The notes: generated by a model from the letters alone, not told the origin. Numbered from the stretch's first letter, positions 1 through 11,890 are shown. The stretch: DNA of 64,000 nt from Acetobacterium fimetarium (GCF_014284475.1 NZ_WJBC01000005.1:62001-126000); one strand, 5' to 3'. A program made the numbers and translations.

Positions 1-1231
1 CGGCAGGATATTTTTCCAGTACTTCTTTGGCAATTTTAAAATTGACCATTTCAGCAGGAAGCAGTTTCTTTTCTTTTTTCGTTGCGATCAGCTGATCACC
101 AATGTAGGCATTGACGACCTTGTTTTCGAATACCTGTCGAACACGCATGTAGAAAGTGACATTTTCTTCCACATTTTTCATGGCCACCTGCTGGGGAACG
201 ACATAACCGATGCCGTCGCCATTGGCGGTGGTGAAAGTGACATTGGTATCCAGGGTTCCTTTTACGTATTTGGCAGCGCCTTTGCCGGCAAGCACGGCTT
301 CCTCGCTGACAAAATCGACAAGATCGTGAACGTGGACGACATTTCCGCAGGCAAAAACGCCGGGCATGGTTGTCTGACGGAGTTCGCCAACAATGGAACC
401 ATTGGTGCGGTTATCCATTTCAACACCGGCATTCACGGTGATTTCATTTTCGGGGATTAAACCGACCGATAGGAGCAGGGTATCGCAGGGAATAAATTCA
501 TCCGTCCCCGGAATGACTTTCAGTTTATCATCGACCTGGGCAACGGTGACCCCTTCGATACGATCCTTGCCGTGAATGAAGGTAATGGTATGGCTGAGCT
601 TCAGGGGAATGTCATAGTCGTTCAGGCATTGGACGATATTACGTACCAGACCGTTGGAGTAGGGCATCAGTTCGCAGACCGCGTTAACGTGGGCGCCTTC
701 CAGCGTCATTCGGCGGGCCATAATCAGACCGATATCGCCGGATCCCAGAATGACAACTTCTTTACCGGGCATATAGCCCTCCATGTTGATAAAACGCTGT
801 GCCGTACCGGCGGTGAATACTCCGGAAGGACGATATCCCGGGATGCCAATCGCTCCGGAGGTACGTTCACGACAACCCATGGTTAGGATGGCAGAACGGG
901 TTTCAATCGTCATATAGCCGCTTTCTTCATTGATCACGTGGATAATTTTGGTTTCGCCGTGATCCGTCATATCCAGGACCATGGTATCCAGCAGATACGG
1001 AATGCCAAGATCGACAACCTGTTTGATATAACGCGCCGCATATTCAGGGCCGGTTAATTCTTCATTGAAGGTATGAAGACCAAAACCGTTATGGATACAC
1101 TGGTTCAGAATACCGCCCAATTCCCGGTCTCGTTCCAGGATCAGAATATTTTCCACACCATCTTTTTTAGCTTGAACAGCAGCCGATAAACCAGCAGGGC
1201 CGCCGCCTAAAATAACAATATCATAAATCAT
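1..1231 (-). CDS. FAD/NAD(P)-dependent oxidoreductase, GlpB-like (3' end outside window)
   Basis: An open frame of 410 codons runs from an ATG at 1231 to the window edge with no stop, so the C-terminus is missing. The N-terminus (MIYDIVILGGGPAGLSAA) is a Rossmann FAD-binding motif, and a second dinucleotide motif, VVILGSGDIG, lies near residue 170, the layout of two-dinucleotide-binding flavoproteins. The start lies 2 nt after the stop of the glpA-like gene, so the two are surely cotranscribed. In clostridial glycerol operons this protein accompanies the glycerol-3-phosphate dehydrogenase and probably passes its electrons onward; that role is inferred from context. An electron-bifurcating or acceptor-specific role cannot be excluded. 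Confidence 0.85.
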   Translation of the reverse strand, partial: MIYDIVILGGGPAGLSAAVQAKKDGVENILILERDRELGGILNQCIHNGFGLHTFNEELTGPEYAARYIKQVVDLGIPYLLDTMVLDMTDHGETKIIHVINEESGYMTIETRSAILTMGCRERTSGAIGIPGYRPSGVFTAGTAQRFINMEGYMPGKEVVILGSGDIGLIMARRMTLEGAHVNAVCELMPYSNGLVRNIVQCLNDYDIPLKLSHTITFIHGKDRIEGVTVAQVDDKLKVIPGTDEFIPCDTLLLSVGLIPENEITVNAGVEMDNRTNGSIVGELRQTTMPGVFACGNVVHVHDLVDFVSEEAVLAGKGAAKYVKGTLDTNVTFTTANGDGIGYVVPQQVAMKNVEENVTFYMRVRQVFENKVVNAYIGDQLIATKKEKKLLPAEMVNFKIAKEVLEKYPA

Positions 1232-1233
1232 GA

Positions 1234-2703
1234 TTATGCCTCCTCCTTAGCTGATTTGGTTTCGCCGGCAAGAATATAAGCTGAGTCTTGCTGATCATAC
1301 ATAATTTCATCCAATGAACAGTTCAGCTCACGGGCAAGAATTTCAACGACCCGTGGGGAACAGAACCCGCCCTGACAACGGCCCATGCCGGCGCGGCATC
1401 GTTTTTTAACCGATTTAACGGTTCGCGCCCCGGCATTGCGATGGATGACATCAAGAATTTCACCTTCGGTAATGGTTTCGCAACGGCAGATGACTTTGCC
1501 GTATTTCGGATCTTTTTTGATAATTTCGGCGCGCTCTTCGTCAGAAAGCTCAGTAAAGCGAACATGCGGACGGATTTTGGGGTTGAAATCGTGGTTGACC
1601 TCAATATCCGGAATCAGGGGTTTGACGATTTCTTCCACCACGTAATGAGCCACCGCCGGAATTGAGGACAAGCCGGGCGATTCATAACCGGCGACATTGA
1701 TAAATCCTTTTACTGGCGATTCTTCAAGGATGAAGTCACCATCGGTGGTGGTGTAGGTGTCAGCGACCGGTGTGTTTCGGAGCCCCGCATAGGACCGGAT
1801 GATCTTTTTGAATGGCAACGTTGGACAGTTCTTTAAGGCGTTGGCTTTGATGTAATCCAGACGATCGCCTGTCGTTGAGATATCGCCTTTTTCGACCGGC
1901 GCAGCATCCGGACCGATTAAGAGGTTGCCGTGAACGGTCGGAGAAACCAGGATACCTTTCCCATTTTTGGAAGGACAGGGGAAAATGACATTGTTTACAA
2001 GCGAGCCGGCATCCTTGTCAAAAATAAAGTAATTACCTTTTCGGGCCAGCAGTTTGAAATAAGGATCGCCAACCAGTGCATAAATATCATCCGCAAATAG
2101 ACCGGCGGCATTAATGACAAATTTGGCCTCAATATTCCCGGCGCTGGTTGTAATTTTAAAACAATCGTCATCCTTGTCGATGGCGGTAACCATATGATTA
2201 AGCTTCAGGGTTACGCCATTGTCAATCGCATTTTCGGCGACATTGGCACAGAGTTCAAAAGGCGAAACGATGCCTGCAGATGGTGCGTAAAGCGCGCCGC
2301 AGATGTCTTCATTCAGATTTGGTTCCATGGCATGAACCTCTTCTCTGAAAAGAATTCTTAAGCCGGGAACACCATTTTTCAAGCCATTCTGATACAGTTC
2401 GTGGATGGTTGCCATTTCGTATTCATCATGGGCAACAACCAGTGAACCACAGCGTTTAAATGGAACATCAAGATCATCACAAACCTTTTCATACATGATG
2501 TTTCCGACCGCATTGAATTTTCCTTTCAGCTTATAAGACGGTGCATCAAAACCGGCATGGATAATAGCGGAATTGGCCATCGTAATCTGATTGCCAACAT
2601 CATTTTCTCCATCCAGTAAAACAATGTCCAACTGGTACCGGGATAATTCCCGGGCAATGTAGGAACCAGCGATGCCGGCTCCAATAATGGCGATATCATA
2701 CAT
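1234..2703 (-). CDS. glpA: Glycerol-3-phosphate dehydrogenase-like flavoprotein with BFD-type [2Fe-2S] domain
   Basis: This 489-residue protein has an N-terminal FAD-binding DAO fold (MYDIAIIGAGIAGSYIAREL). Its C-terminal BFD-like iron-sulfur domain has cysteines in CRCE near residue 402 and in a cluster reading RCRAGMGRCQGGFC about 35 residues later. This is the architecture of the anaerobic glycerol-3-phosphate dehydrogenase GlpA, which oxidises glycerol-3-phosphate to dihydroxyacetone phosphate. It follows glpK and glpP and is followed after 2 nt by another flavoprotein. An AAGGAGG ribosome site precedes the ATG, and the hairpin at 2722-2786 lies just upstream, fitting control by GlpP. Substrate assignment rests on the operon; the family also includes L-2-hydroxyglutarate oxidase-like enzymes. 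Confidence 0.85.
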   Translation of the reverse strand: MYDIAIIGAGIAGSYIARELSRYQLDIVLLDGENDVGNQITMANSAIIHAGFDAPSYKLKGKFNAVGNIMYEKVCDDLDVPFKRCGSLVVAHDEYEMATIHELYQNGLKNGVPGLRILFREEVHAMEPNLNEDICGALYAPSAGIVSPFELCANVAENAIDNGVTLKLNHMVTAIDKDDDCFKITTSAGNIEAKFVINAAGLFADDIYALVGDPYFKLLARKGNYFIFDKDAGSLVNNVIFPCPSKNGKGILVSPTVHGNLLIGPDAAPVEKGDISTTGDRLDYIKANALKNCPTLPFKKIIRSYAGLRNTPVADTYTTTDGDFILEESPVKGFINVAGYESPGLSSIPAVAHYVVEEIVKPLIPDIEVNHDFNPKIRPHVRFTELSDEERAEIIKKDPKYGKVICRCETITEGEILDVIHRNAGARTVKSVKKRCRAGMGRCQGGFCSPRVVEILARELNCSLDEIMYDQQDSAYILAGETKSAKEEA

Positions 2704-2721
2704 AATTTATTCCTCCTTGGA

Positions 2722-2786
2722 ACTTATAAAAATAAAAACCACACAATTTTTCCAAATGAAGGTTCATTTAAAAAAACAGTGTGGCT
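2722..2786 (-). terminator. Leader terminator between glpP and glpA, likely GlpP-controlled
   Basis: Read on the minus strand, AGCCACAC (2786-2779) pairs with GTGTGGTT (2744-2737), and an inner AAATGAA/TTCATTT stem extends the hairpin. A run of T residues follows (TTTTTATTTTTA), the form of an intrinsic terminator. It stands 20-30 nt before the glpA ribosome site. In Bacillus, GlpP with glycerol-3-phosphate antiterminates at such a leader before glpD; use of this hairpin is inferred. Confidence 0.7.
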
Positions 2787-2813
2787 CTCCGTTGCCTTGT
2801 ATTATATTTTTAC

Positions 2814-3425
2814 TTATTCGACTGATAGTGATTTCTGCTCTTCACGAATAAGTTTAGTTTTATCCCACAATGGTTTATGGGATGTGCTGACGGATAATGC
2901 GCCAGCTGCAAGACAAGAACGAACTTCTTCTTCTGTCTCTATGAAACCTCCGGTGACAATGGGAATATTTATTTCCTTTTTAACGCTTCTGATGAGTTTG
3001 GGAACTAAAGCTGGCAGGATTTCTACTGCATCCGGCTTGATTTTTTTGGCCGATTCAATGGAAATATCCATAGCAGAAGAATCCAATAAAAATAAACGTT
3101 GGATTGTCATAAGATTTTCCTGTTTCGCACGGGTGATGATGTTATTCTTGGTGGTAATGATTCCCGTGGGCTGAATCTCGTCTTTAAGGTATTTAATGAA
3201 ATAATTATCCTGTGAATAACCTTTGATGAGATCCAGATGTATAAAAACATATTTATCGGCTTTTATACAAGCTTCAACTAATTTCTTTAAATTAAATACG
3301 TTTCCCGTCAGTAAAAATATGATTTGCGATTGCGAACGAATGGCATCATAAATATCCTTAGGATTACGAACAGCGGCAATGATGGGATTCTCCTGAAACA
3401 TCAAAAGACATTTTCTCGTAGCCAT
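2814..3425 (-). CDS. glpP: Glycerol-3-phosphate responsive antiterminator GlpP
   Basis: This 203-residue protein matches the GlpP family of TIM-barrel, mRNA-binding antiterminators. It shows the N-terminal NPIIAAVRN segment, a central HLDLIKGYSQD-like segment and the C-terminal PIVTGGFIETEEEV segment. GlpP binds glycerol-3-phosphate and lets RNA polymerase pass terminators ahead of glp genes. It lies between glpK and the glpA-like dehydrogenase with a terminator hairpin on each side (3493-3533 upstream, 2722-2786 downstream), so it could control its own synthesis and that of the dehydrogenase. The ATG is preceded by GGGAGGAG at good spacing. Length is close to the family norm (about 190). Confidence 0.93.
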   Translation of the reverse strand: MATRKCLLMFQENPIIAAVRNPKDIYDAIRSQSQIIFLLTGNVFNLKKLVEACIKADKYVFIHLDLIKGYSQDNYFIKYLKDEIQPTGIITTKNNIITRAKQENLMTIQRLFLLDSSAMDISIESAKKIKPDAVEILPALVPKLIRSVKKEINIPIVTGGFIETEEEVRSCLAAGALSVSTSHKPLWDKTKLIREEQKSLSVE

Positions 3426-3492
3426 AAATCTCCTCCCTTGGACTGTGTTTTACGAGAATATTATATAACACAATCACTTGATTTGGAAAGAG

Positions 3493-3533
3493 AAAAATCA
3501 AAAATTGTTGGGGTATTAGAGAGAACACCCCAA
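3493..3533 (-). terminator. Terminator between glpK and glpP
   Basis: On the minus strand TTGGGGT (3533-3527) and ACCCCAA (3514-3508) form a 7 bp stem around a 12 nt loop, followed by CAATTTTTGATTTTT. It ends most glpK transcripts unless antiterminated and is a second possible GlpP target. Confidence 0.7.
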
Positions 3534-3575
3534 CCGGTGTATATAGTTTAAAACTATATCAGGAGAGAAAAATAA

Positions 3576-5589
<2,014 letters not shown>

Positions 5590-8500
5590 ATGGATATTAA
5601 TATGGAAAGAAATTTTACACATCTTCATGTGCATAGTGAATATAGTTTGTTGGATGGATTTTGCCGGATTGGCGATCTTGTCAAAACGGCTGGCGAAAAA
5701 GGAATGGACAGTGTGGCCCTGACGGATCATGGTGTTCTTTTTGCAGCGGTTGATTTTTACAAGGCCTGTCAAAAAGAAAGCATCCACCCGATCATTGGTT
5801 GTGAGGTTTATATTTCACCCCGCGCCTTGGAACAAAAAGACCCGCAATGGGATAAAGAACGCTATCATCTTATTTTGTTAGCTGAAAACAACATTGGGTA
5901 TAAAAATCTTATGAAAATAGTGTCTAAAGGTTTTATTGATGGATTCTATTATAAACCGCGGGTGGATCATCAATGTCTGAGAGAAAACAGTGAAGGAATT
6001 ATTTGCATGTCGGCCTGTATTGGCGGTGAAATTCCCCAAATGATTCTCAAAAATGATGTGGATGGTGCCGCCCAGCGATGTTTGATGTATCAGGATATAT
6101 TCGGGAAAGACAATTTTTTTCTGGAGATACAAGATCATCGCCTGCGCGAAGAAGCTCTGGTCAACGAGCGGATGCTTCAAATTTCGAAACGGTATGACAT
6201 TCCGTTGGTGGCAACGAATGATGTTCATTATATTAACAAGGAAGACAGTGAAAACCATGATATTCTTTTATGTATTCAGACGGCCGCTACGGTTCAGGAA
6301 GAAAAAAGGCTGCGTTTTCCCAACAATGAGTTCTATTTAAAAAGTCCTGAGGAAATGGCCAAGCTGTTCATTGACATACCGGAGGCAATCGAAAATTCAA
6401 ACCGCATCGCCAAAAGATGTCAGGTGAGCTTTGATCTGGAAGAAACACATTTGCCGGAGTTTGAGCTGCCTCCCGGTGAAAATGCCAAAGACTTTCTGAA
6501 AAAGTTATGCCGCCAGGGAATGCGCAAGAAGTATCCGGATCCGCCGTCAGATTTGGATGAACGGCTGGATTATGAACTGGAAACCATTCATAAAATGGGC
6601 TTTGATGATTATTTCCTGATCGTCTGGGATTTCATTAAATATGCCAAAGACCATCAGATTATGGTCGGCCCGGGAAGAGGCAGTGCGGCTGGCAGTGTTG
6701 TCGCTTACTGTTTAGGCATTACAACCATTGATCCAATCCGGTACCAACTGTTGTTTGAGCGTTTCCTGAATCCGGAACGCGTCACCATGCCGGATATCGA
6801 TGTCGATTTTTGCTATGAGCGCCGCCAGGAAGTGATCGATTACGTGGTTCACAAGTACGGGGAAGAACGGGTTGCGCAAATCATCACCTTTGGCACGATG
6901 GCTGCCCGAGGCGCATTGCGGGATGTCGGAAGAGCGCTGGATATGCCCTATAATGCCGTTGATCGGGTCGCCAAAGAAATACCGATTCATCCCGGGGCGA
7001 ATGTGACTATTAAAGATGCGCTGGAAGAGAACCCGGAGTTGAAAAAAATGGCGGCGGCGGACGAGGATGTGGCAAAGCTCATCAGAACCGCTCAGGCCAT
7101 TGAAGGGTTGTCCCGCCATGCCTCTACGCATGCCGCCGGGGTGGTAATATCCGACCAGCCGCTGGTGGAGTATATTCCGCTTTATCGGAACAACGATGCC
7201 ATCACCACCCAGTTTCCGATGGGGCTGCTGGAAGATCTGGGACTCCTGAAAATGGACTTTCTGGGTCTGCGGACATTGACCGTGATTCGGGATGCGCTGG
7301 AAAACATTGAGATTTCCGGCAGCCGACGGCCAGATCTGGATGCGCTGGAAATGGATGATGCAAAGGTCTATGAGATGCTTTCAAAAGGGGATACCATGGG
7401 TGTATTTCAATTAGAAAGCCGTGGTATGCAGCAGTTTATGAGAGAACTCCAGCCCAGTAATTTTGAAGATATCATTGCCGGGATATCGCTGTACCGTCCC
7501 GGTCCGATGGACCAGATTCCCCGCTATATCGAAAACAAAAAGAATCCGGCGGGTATCACTTACGATCATCCGATTCTGACTCCGATTCTGAATGTGACCT
7601 ATGGCTGTATGGTGTATCAGGAACAGGTTATGCAGATATTCCGTGATGTTGCCGGCTTTTCGATGGGACGAAGCGATCTGGTACGGCGCGCCATGTCAAA
7701 GAAAAAAGGCAGTGTGATGGAATCCGAAGGCCAGGTTTTTATCCATGGCGAAGTGGATGAAAACGGGAAAATCCGAGTGGATGGAGCCATCCGTCGAGGT
7801 GTTCCGGGAAAAGTGGCCATCAAAATATTTGAAGAGATGAAAGACTTTGCAAAATACGCCTTCAACAAATCCCATGCCGCGGCGTATGCCGTCATTTCCT
7901 ATCAGACGGCCTGGCTGAAATGTTTTTATCCCACCGCGTTTATGGCTGCTTTGATGTCGAGCGTAATGGATGATGAGAAAAAGGTCGCGAAATACATTGA
8001 GGACTGCCGTAAAATGGCGATCCATGTGTTGCCGCCAAGTATCAATGCAAGTTATGAAAAATTCAGTGTATCAGAGAATTCAATCTGCTTTGGACTGGGT
8101 GCGGTAAAAGGACTTGGAAAAAATGCCATCGCCGCAATCATCGAAGCCCGGAAAAAGGGCGGAGATTTCATCAGTCTTCGTGACTTCTATGAACGCGTGG
8201 ATCTCAAATCCCTGAACAAACGGAGCATTGAAAGTCTCATCAAGGGCGGCGCTTTTGATTCAGTCGAAAGCAACCGGGCGCAGATGCTGGCCATCGCCGA
8301 GTTGATTATTGATCAGGTGCAGCGAGAAAAAAGAGATCGCCTGTCCGGTCAGCTGTCGCTGCTGGACATGGGCGGTCTGGAAAACGCAAGCGAAATACTG
8401 ACTTTAAAAGAGGAGCACTTTCCGCAAAAAGAACCGTTTTCCAAGGAAGAACGGCTGGCACTGGAGAAAGAGGTGCTCGGTCTGTATGTTACCGGTCATC

Positions 8501-9150
8501 CGTTGGAAAAGTATGAAGAGATACTGAAAAAGAGAGTGACACTTTTTTCTAATATGGTTGATAGTTATCAGGATTTAAAAGATGCTGGAATAAGAGATGG
8601 ACAACAGGTCAGTGTAGGCGGATTAATTGCCGAGTTGAAATCGATGATGACGAAAAAAGGACAGATGATGTGCTTTCTGACCATCGAGGACTTGTATGGA
8701 AAGATTGAAGTGGTCGTCTTTCCGCGAACCTACGATGAATACCGGAATCAATTAAAGCAGGATCAACCGGTGGTCATTAAGGGGAAAATAAACTATAACG
8801 AAGAAGCAAAAACATCAGTGATTGCTTCACAGATCTATCCCATCGGACAACCGCCGCAAACCATGCCGAGCCTGCAAGTTAAGGAAACTTCGGCTCCCTA
8901 CAAAACAACCACAACAAATCAGTCACGTAAAAAACTCATGCTCAGCTTTGATGATTTAACAGAAAAGACCTTGATAAACCGGGTGAAATCAATTCTAATA
9001 AAGTATCCGGGATCCGTCCCGGTAGTGCTATACATAAAAAAAGATCAGATGCAGTTCGGAGCCAATAAAAATTTGTGGATTACGCCGGGAGATGCTTTGA
9101 TCAATGAATTAATTCATATTCTAGGAAATCAAAACGTGGAGGTAAGATAG
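5590..9150 (+). CDS. dnaE: DNA polymerase III subunit alpha (DnaE)
   Basis: This 1186-residue protein is a DnaE-type replicative polymerase. An N-terminal PHP domain opens with THLHVHSEYSLLDG. The polymerase core shows GRGSAAGS and the catalytic MPDIDVDF near residue 400. A C-terminal OB-fold begins near residue 1010 (VGGLIAEL). Firmicutes normally also have PolC; DnaE then extends primers at the fork. The start is uncertain: ATG at 5590 and ATG at 5602 (MERNFTH) are both possible and neither has a clear ribosome site. pfkA starts 2 nt after the stop, indicating an operon. Confidence 0.97.
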   Translation: MDINMERNFTHLHVHSEYSLLDGFCRIGDLVKTAGEKGMDSVALTDHGVLFAAVDFYKACQKESIHPIIGCEVYISPRALEQKDPQWDKERYHLILLAENNIGYKNLMKIVSKGFIDGFYYKPRVDHQCLRENSEGIICMSACIGGEIPQMILKNDVDGAAQRCLMYQDIFGKDNFFLEIQDHRLREEALVNERMLQISKRYDIPLVATNDVHYINKEDSENHDILLCIQTAATVQEEKRLRFPNNEFYLKSPEEMAKLFIDIPEAIENSNRIAKRCQVSFDLEETHLPEFELPPGENAKDFLKKLCRQGMRKKYPDPPSDLDERLDYELETIHKMGFDDYFLIVWDFIKYAKDHQIMVGPGRGSAAGSVVAYCLGITTIDPIRYQLLFERFLNPERVTMPDIDVDFCYERRQEVIDYVVHKYGEERVAQIITFGTMAARGALRDVGRALDMPYNAVDRVAKEIPIHPGANVTIKDALEENPELKKMAAADEDVAKLIRTAQAIEGLSRHASTHAAGVVISDQPLVEYIPLYRNNDAITTQFPMGLLEDLGLLKMDFLGLRTLTVIRDALENIEISGSRRPDLDALEMDDAKVYEMLSKGDTMGVFQLESRGMQQFMRELQPSNFEDIIAGISLYRPGPMDQIPRYIENKKNPAGITYDHPILTPILNVTYGCMVYQEQVMQIFRDVAGFSMGRSDLVRRAMSKKKGSVMESEGQVFIHGEVDENGKIRVDGAIRRGVPGKVAIKIFEEMKDFAKYAFNKSHAAAYAVISYQTAWLKCFYPTAFMAALMSSVMDDEKKVAKYIEDCRKMAIHVLPPSINASYEKFSVSENSICFGLGAVKGLGKNAIAAIIEARKKGGDFISLRDFYERVDLKSLNKRSIESLIKGGAFDSVESNRAQMLAIAELIIDQVQREKRDRLSGQLSLLDMGGLENASEILTLKEEHFPQKEPFSKEERLALEKEVLGLYVTGHPLEKYEEILKKRVTLFSNMVDSYQDLKDAGIRDGQQVSVGGLIAELKSMMTKKGQMMCFLTIEDLYGKIEVVVFPRTYDEYRNQLKQDQPVVIKGKINYNEEAKTSVIASQIYPIGQPPQTMPSLQVKETSAPYKTTTTNQSRKKLMLSFDDLTEKTLINRVKSILIKYPGSVPVVLYIKKDQMQFGANKNLWITPGDALINELIHILGNQNVEVR

Positions 9151-9152
9151 AA

Positions 9153-10109
9153 ATGCGAATTGGAGTTTTAACGAGTGGGGGAGATGCCCCGGGGATGAAC
9201 GCCGCCATCCGTGCCATTGTGCGGACGGCGATATTCAACAAGATTGAAGTTTATGGAATTAATCGTGGTTTTGCCGGTCTGCTGGAGGAGGATATCACAC
9301 CGATGAGTGTTTACTCAGTAGCGGATATTCTGCAGCGGGGCGGCACGATTCTTCGGACATCAAGAAGTGAGTTCTTTGCTACCGATGCGGGAGTCAAAAA
9401 AGGTGCTGAAGTGCTCGCCGAATACGGCATTGATCATCTCATCGTTATTGGCGGCGACGGAAGCACAAAGGGGGCTGCTGCGCTTAAAAAGCTTGGCGTC
9501 AGTGTCATTGTGATTCCGGGAACCATTGATAATGATATGGGGTGCAGTGACAATTCCATTGGTTTTGACACGGCGGTGACAACCGCGCTGGATGCGATCA
9601 GCAAAATAAGAGATACAACCTCTGCCCATAACCGCATCAATATCGTTCAGGTGATGGGCCGAAAATGCGGTGATATTGCTCTTTATGCCGGCCTTTCCGG
9701 AGGGGCGGAAGCGTTGATTCTGCCAGAAGTCAAAACGGACATTGACGCTATCTGCGAGCGACTTCTGCAGGGAAAAGATCGGGGCAAGCTTCACAGCATC
9801 GTGATGCTGGCAGAAGGCTGCGGAAATTACATGGACTATTGTGTAAAAATTGAGGAACGCACCCAGGTGACGACAAGAGGAACGAATTTGGGTTATATTC
9901 AAAGAGGCGGCTCACCTTCCAATGCCGACCGGAATCTGGCCTGTTTCATGGGATACAATGCGGTCATGAACATCATCAGGAAAACAACCGGCTGTGTGAT
10001 TGTCCAGCGGTGTGGCTCTTATCTGGGGATTCCCCTGGAAGAAGCGCTTCAAATGAAAAAAATATTCCGACAGGACATTTACGAAATGGCTTCGGTTTTA
10101 TCGATATGA
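9153..10109 (+). CDS. pfkA: ATP-dependent 6-phosphofructokinase
   Basis: This 318-residue PfkA phosphorylates fructose-6-phosphate with ATP, a committed step of glycolysis. The N-terminal LTSGGDAPGMNAAIR, the ATP-site IGGDGSTKGA and the substrate/catalytic GTIDNDMGCSDNSIGFDTA segments are intact. The glycine of GGDGS points to ATP rather than pyrophosphate as donor. Length is typical (about 320). The ATG follows dnaE by 2 nt with GGAGG 9 nt upstream inside the end of dnaE, so translation may be coupled. pyk follows 38 nt downstream. Confidence 0.97.
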   Translation: MRIGVLTSGGDAPGMNAAIRAIVRTAIFNKIEVYGINRGFAGLLEEDITPMSVYSVADILQRGGTILRTSRSEFFATDAGVKKGAEVLAEYGIDHLIVIGGDGSTKGAAALKKLGVSVIVIPGTIDNDMGCSDNSIGFDTAVTTALDAISKIRDTTSAHNRINIVQVMGRKCGDIALYAGLSGGAEALILPEVKTDIDAICERLLQGKDRGKLHSIVMLAEGCGNYMDYCVKIEERTQVTTRGTNLGYIQRGGSPSNADRNLACFMGYNAVMNIIRKTTGCVIVQRCGSYLGIPLEEALQMKKIFRQDIYEMASVLSI

Positions 10110-10147
10110 TTGGTAAAAAAGATTTTAGATAGAAAGCAGGTAAGAAA

Positions 10148-11890
10148 ATGAAAAGAACCAAGATTGTTTGTACTTTGGGACCAGCGTCAGATACCAAGGA
10201 AATATTGAGAGAACTTATTCTTAATGGCATGAATGTGGCCCGGCTGAATTTTTCTCATGGTTCTCATGAGGAACATGCGGGCAGAATTCAGCGCATTAAA
10301 GAAGTGCGAAAAGAGCTGGGCATACCGGTTGCGATTATGCTGGATACAAAAGGACCGGAAATCAGGACCGGGGAACTGCTGCTTGGAAAAGTTGAACTTG
10401 AAGCCGGGAAGAAGGTTGTTTTAACGACCGAAAGCATCGCCGGAGATGAAAAACGCTTCAGCGTATCCTATGATAATCTCCCTAATGAAGTCGCAGCGGG
10501 ATGCCGAATTTTAATCGATGACGGATTGATACAGCTTGAAGTGGAAGACATTCAGGGAACCGAAATGAGTTGTCGAATTTTAAATGGTGGAACCCTGGGA
10601 AGCAAAAAAAGCATCAATCTTCCCAGCGTCAATATCGAGTTGCCGGCGTTAACAAAAAAGGATAAAGAGGATATTATTTTCGGGATTGAACAGAAGGTGG
10701 ATTTTGTTGCCGCCTCTTTCGTCAGGAAACCAAAGGATGTGCTGGAAATCAGAAAAGTGCTGGAACACAACGGCGGCGATCTCATCGAAATCATCTCAAA
10801 AATAGAAAATCGCGAAGGCGTTGAAAAAATTGATCGTATTCTGTCCGTTTCTGACGGCATTATGGTTGCCCGAGGCGATCTGGGGGTAGAGATACCGGCG
10901 GAAGAAGTGCCCTTGGTACAGAAAAGCATCATAAAAAAATGCAATCTGGTTGGAAAACCGGTCATCACGGCGACCCAGATGCTGGATTCGATGATGCGCA
11001 ATCCAAGGCCAACCCGGGCTGAGGTTGGCGATGTGGCCAATGCTGTCTTTGACGGCACCGATGCGGTGATGCTTTCAGGCGAAACAGCCGCCGGCTCCTA
11101 TCCGATTGAAGCCGTAAAAACGATGTGGAATATCGTCGTGAAAAGTGAAAACTCAGAAGAATATGAACGTCGACTAAAACCGGAGCATGGGGAACTGACC
11201 ACCACCAATGCAGTGAGTGAAGGGGCCTGCCAAATTGCCGATCAGCTCACGGCGCAGTCCATTATTGCCGCAACATCATCCGGCCATACCGCCCGAATGA
11301 TTTCGAAATACCGCCCGGACTGTGAAATACTGGCAGTGACCGATAAGGTAACAACGGTCCGACGGCTGGCTCTGGTTTGGGGCGTCGATTGCATTTATAC
11401 GCCGGAGTTTGGCGATACCGACAGCATGATTATGGATGCGGTTAAAAAGGCAGTTGAGCAGGGTTATGTAAAATTCGGCGACATCGTCGTCGTAGCTGCC
11501 GGGGTACCGCTGGGAGTACAGGGAAATACCAATATGATAAAAGTCCATACGGTTGGCAATGCCATCATCAATGGCGTCGGCATCGGTAAAAAAGCGGTAA
11601 CCGGTTACGCAAAAATCATTACCGAAGCCAATACCAGTGAATTTACGGAAGGCGATATTCTAGTTGTCAAATCGGTAACCACAGAGATCAGTCATATCCT
11701 TCATCTGGCCTCGGCGATTATTACAGAAGAAGGCGGTCTGAGCTCAGAAGGCGCAATCGCAGGGCTTCACTACGACATCCCGGTCATTGTCAATGTGTCA
11801 AAAGCCCTGAATGTCATTGAGCATGGCAAGCTGATTTCGGTTGATCCCAAACGCGGCATTGTTTATCAGGGAAGAGTGCAAATGATCTGA
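10148..11890 (+). CDS. pyk: Pyruvate kinase with C-terminal PEP-utilizer-like domain
   Basis: This 580-residue protein contains a full pyruvate kinase: N-terminal RTKIVCTLGPAS, LDTKGPEIRTG, the ISKIENREG catalytic strand, MVARGDLGVEIP and SGETAAGSYP. About 100 extra C-terminal residues resemble the swivelling PEP-utilizer domain found in Bacillus-type enzymes, which are around 585 residues. In that extension the usual T-S-H segment reads LSSEGAIAGL, so the phosphohistidine residue is absent and the domain is probably structural or regulatory. It makes pyruvate and ATP from PEP and ADP, and ends the dnaE-pfkA-pyk set. Confidence 0.97.
   Translation: MKRTKIVCTLGPASDTKEILRELILNGMNVARLNFSHGSHEEHAGRIQRIKEVRKELGIPVAIMLDTKGPEIRTGELLLGKVELEAGKKVVLTTESIAGDEKRFSVSYDNLPNEVAAGCRILIDDGLIQLEVEDIQGTEMSCRILNGGTLGSKKSINLPSVNIELPALTKKDKEDIIFGIEQKVDFVAASFVRKPKDVLEIRKVLEHNGGDLIEIISKIENREGVEKIDRILSVSDGIMVARGDLGVEIPAEEVPLVQKSIIKKCNLVGKPVITATQMLDSMMRNPRPTRAEVGDVANAVFDGTDAVMLSGETAAGSYPIEAVKTMWNIVVKSENSEEYERRLKPEHGELTTTNAVSEGACQIADQLTAQSIIAATSSGHTARMISKYRPDCEILAVTDKVTTVRRLALVWGVDCIYTPEFGDTDSMIMDAVKKAVEQGYVKFGDIVVVAAGVPLGVQGNTNMIKVHTVGNAIINGVGIGKKAVTGYAKIITEANTSEFTEGDILVVKSVTTEISHILHLASAIITEEGGLSSEGAIAGLHYDIPVIVNVSKALNVIEHGKLISVDPKRGIVYQGRVQMI

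Noticed and set aside
393-886. Two overlapping plus-strand frames of 60 and 104 codons
   Set aside because: They are shadows of the minus-strand oxidoreductase, which is open throughout.
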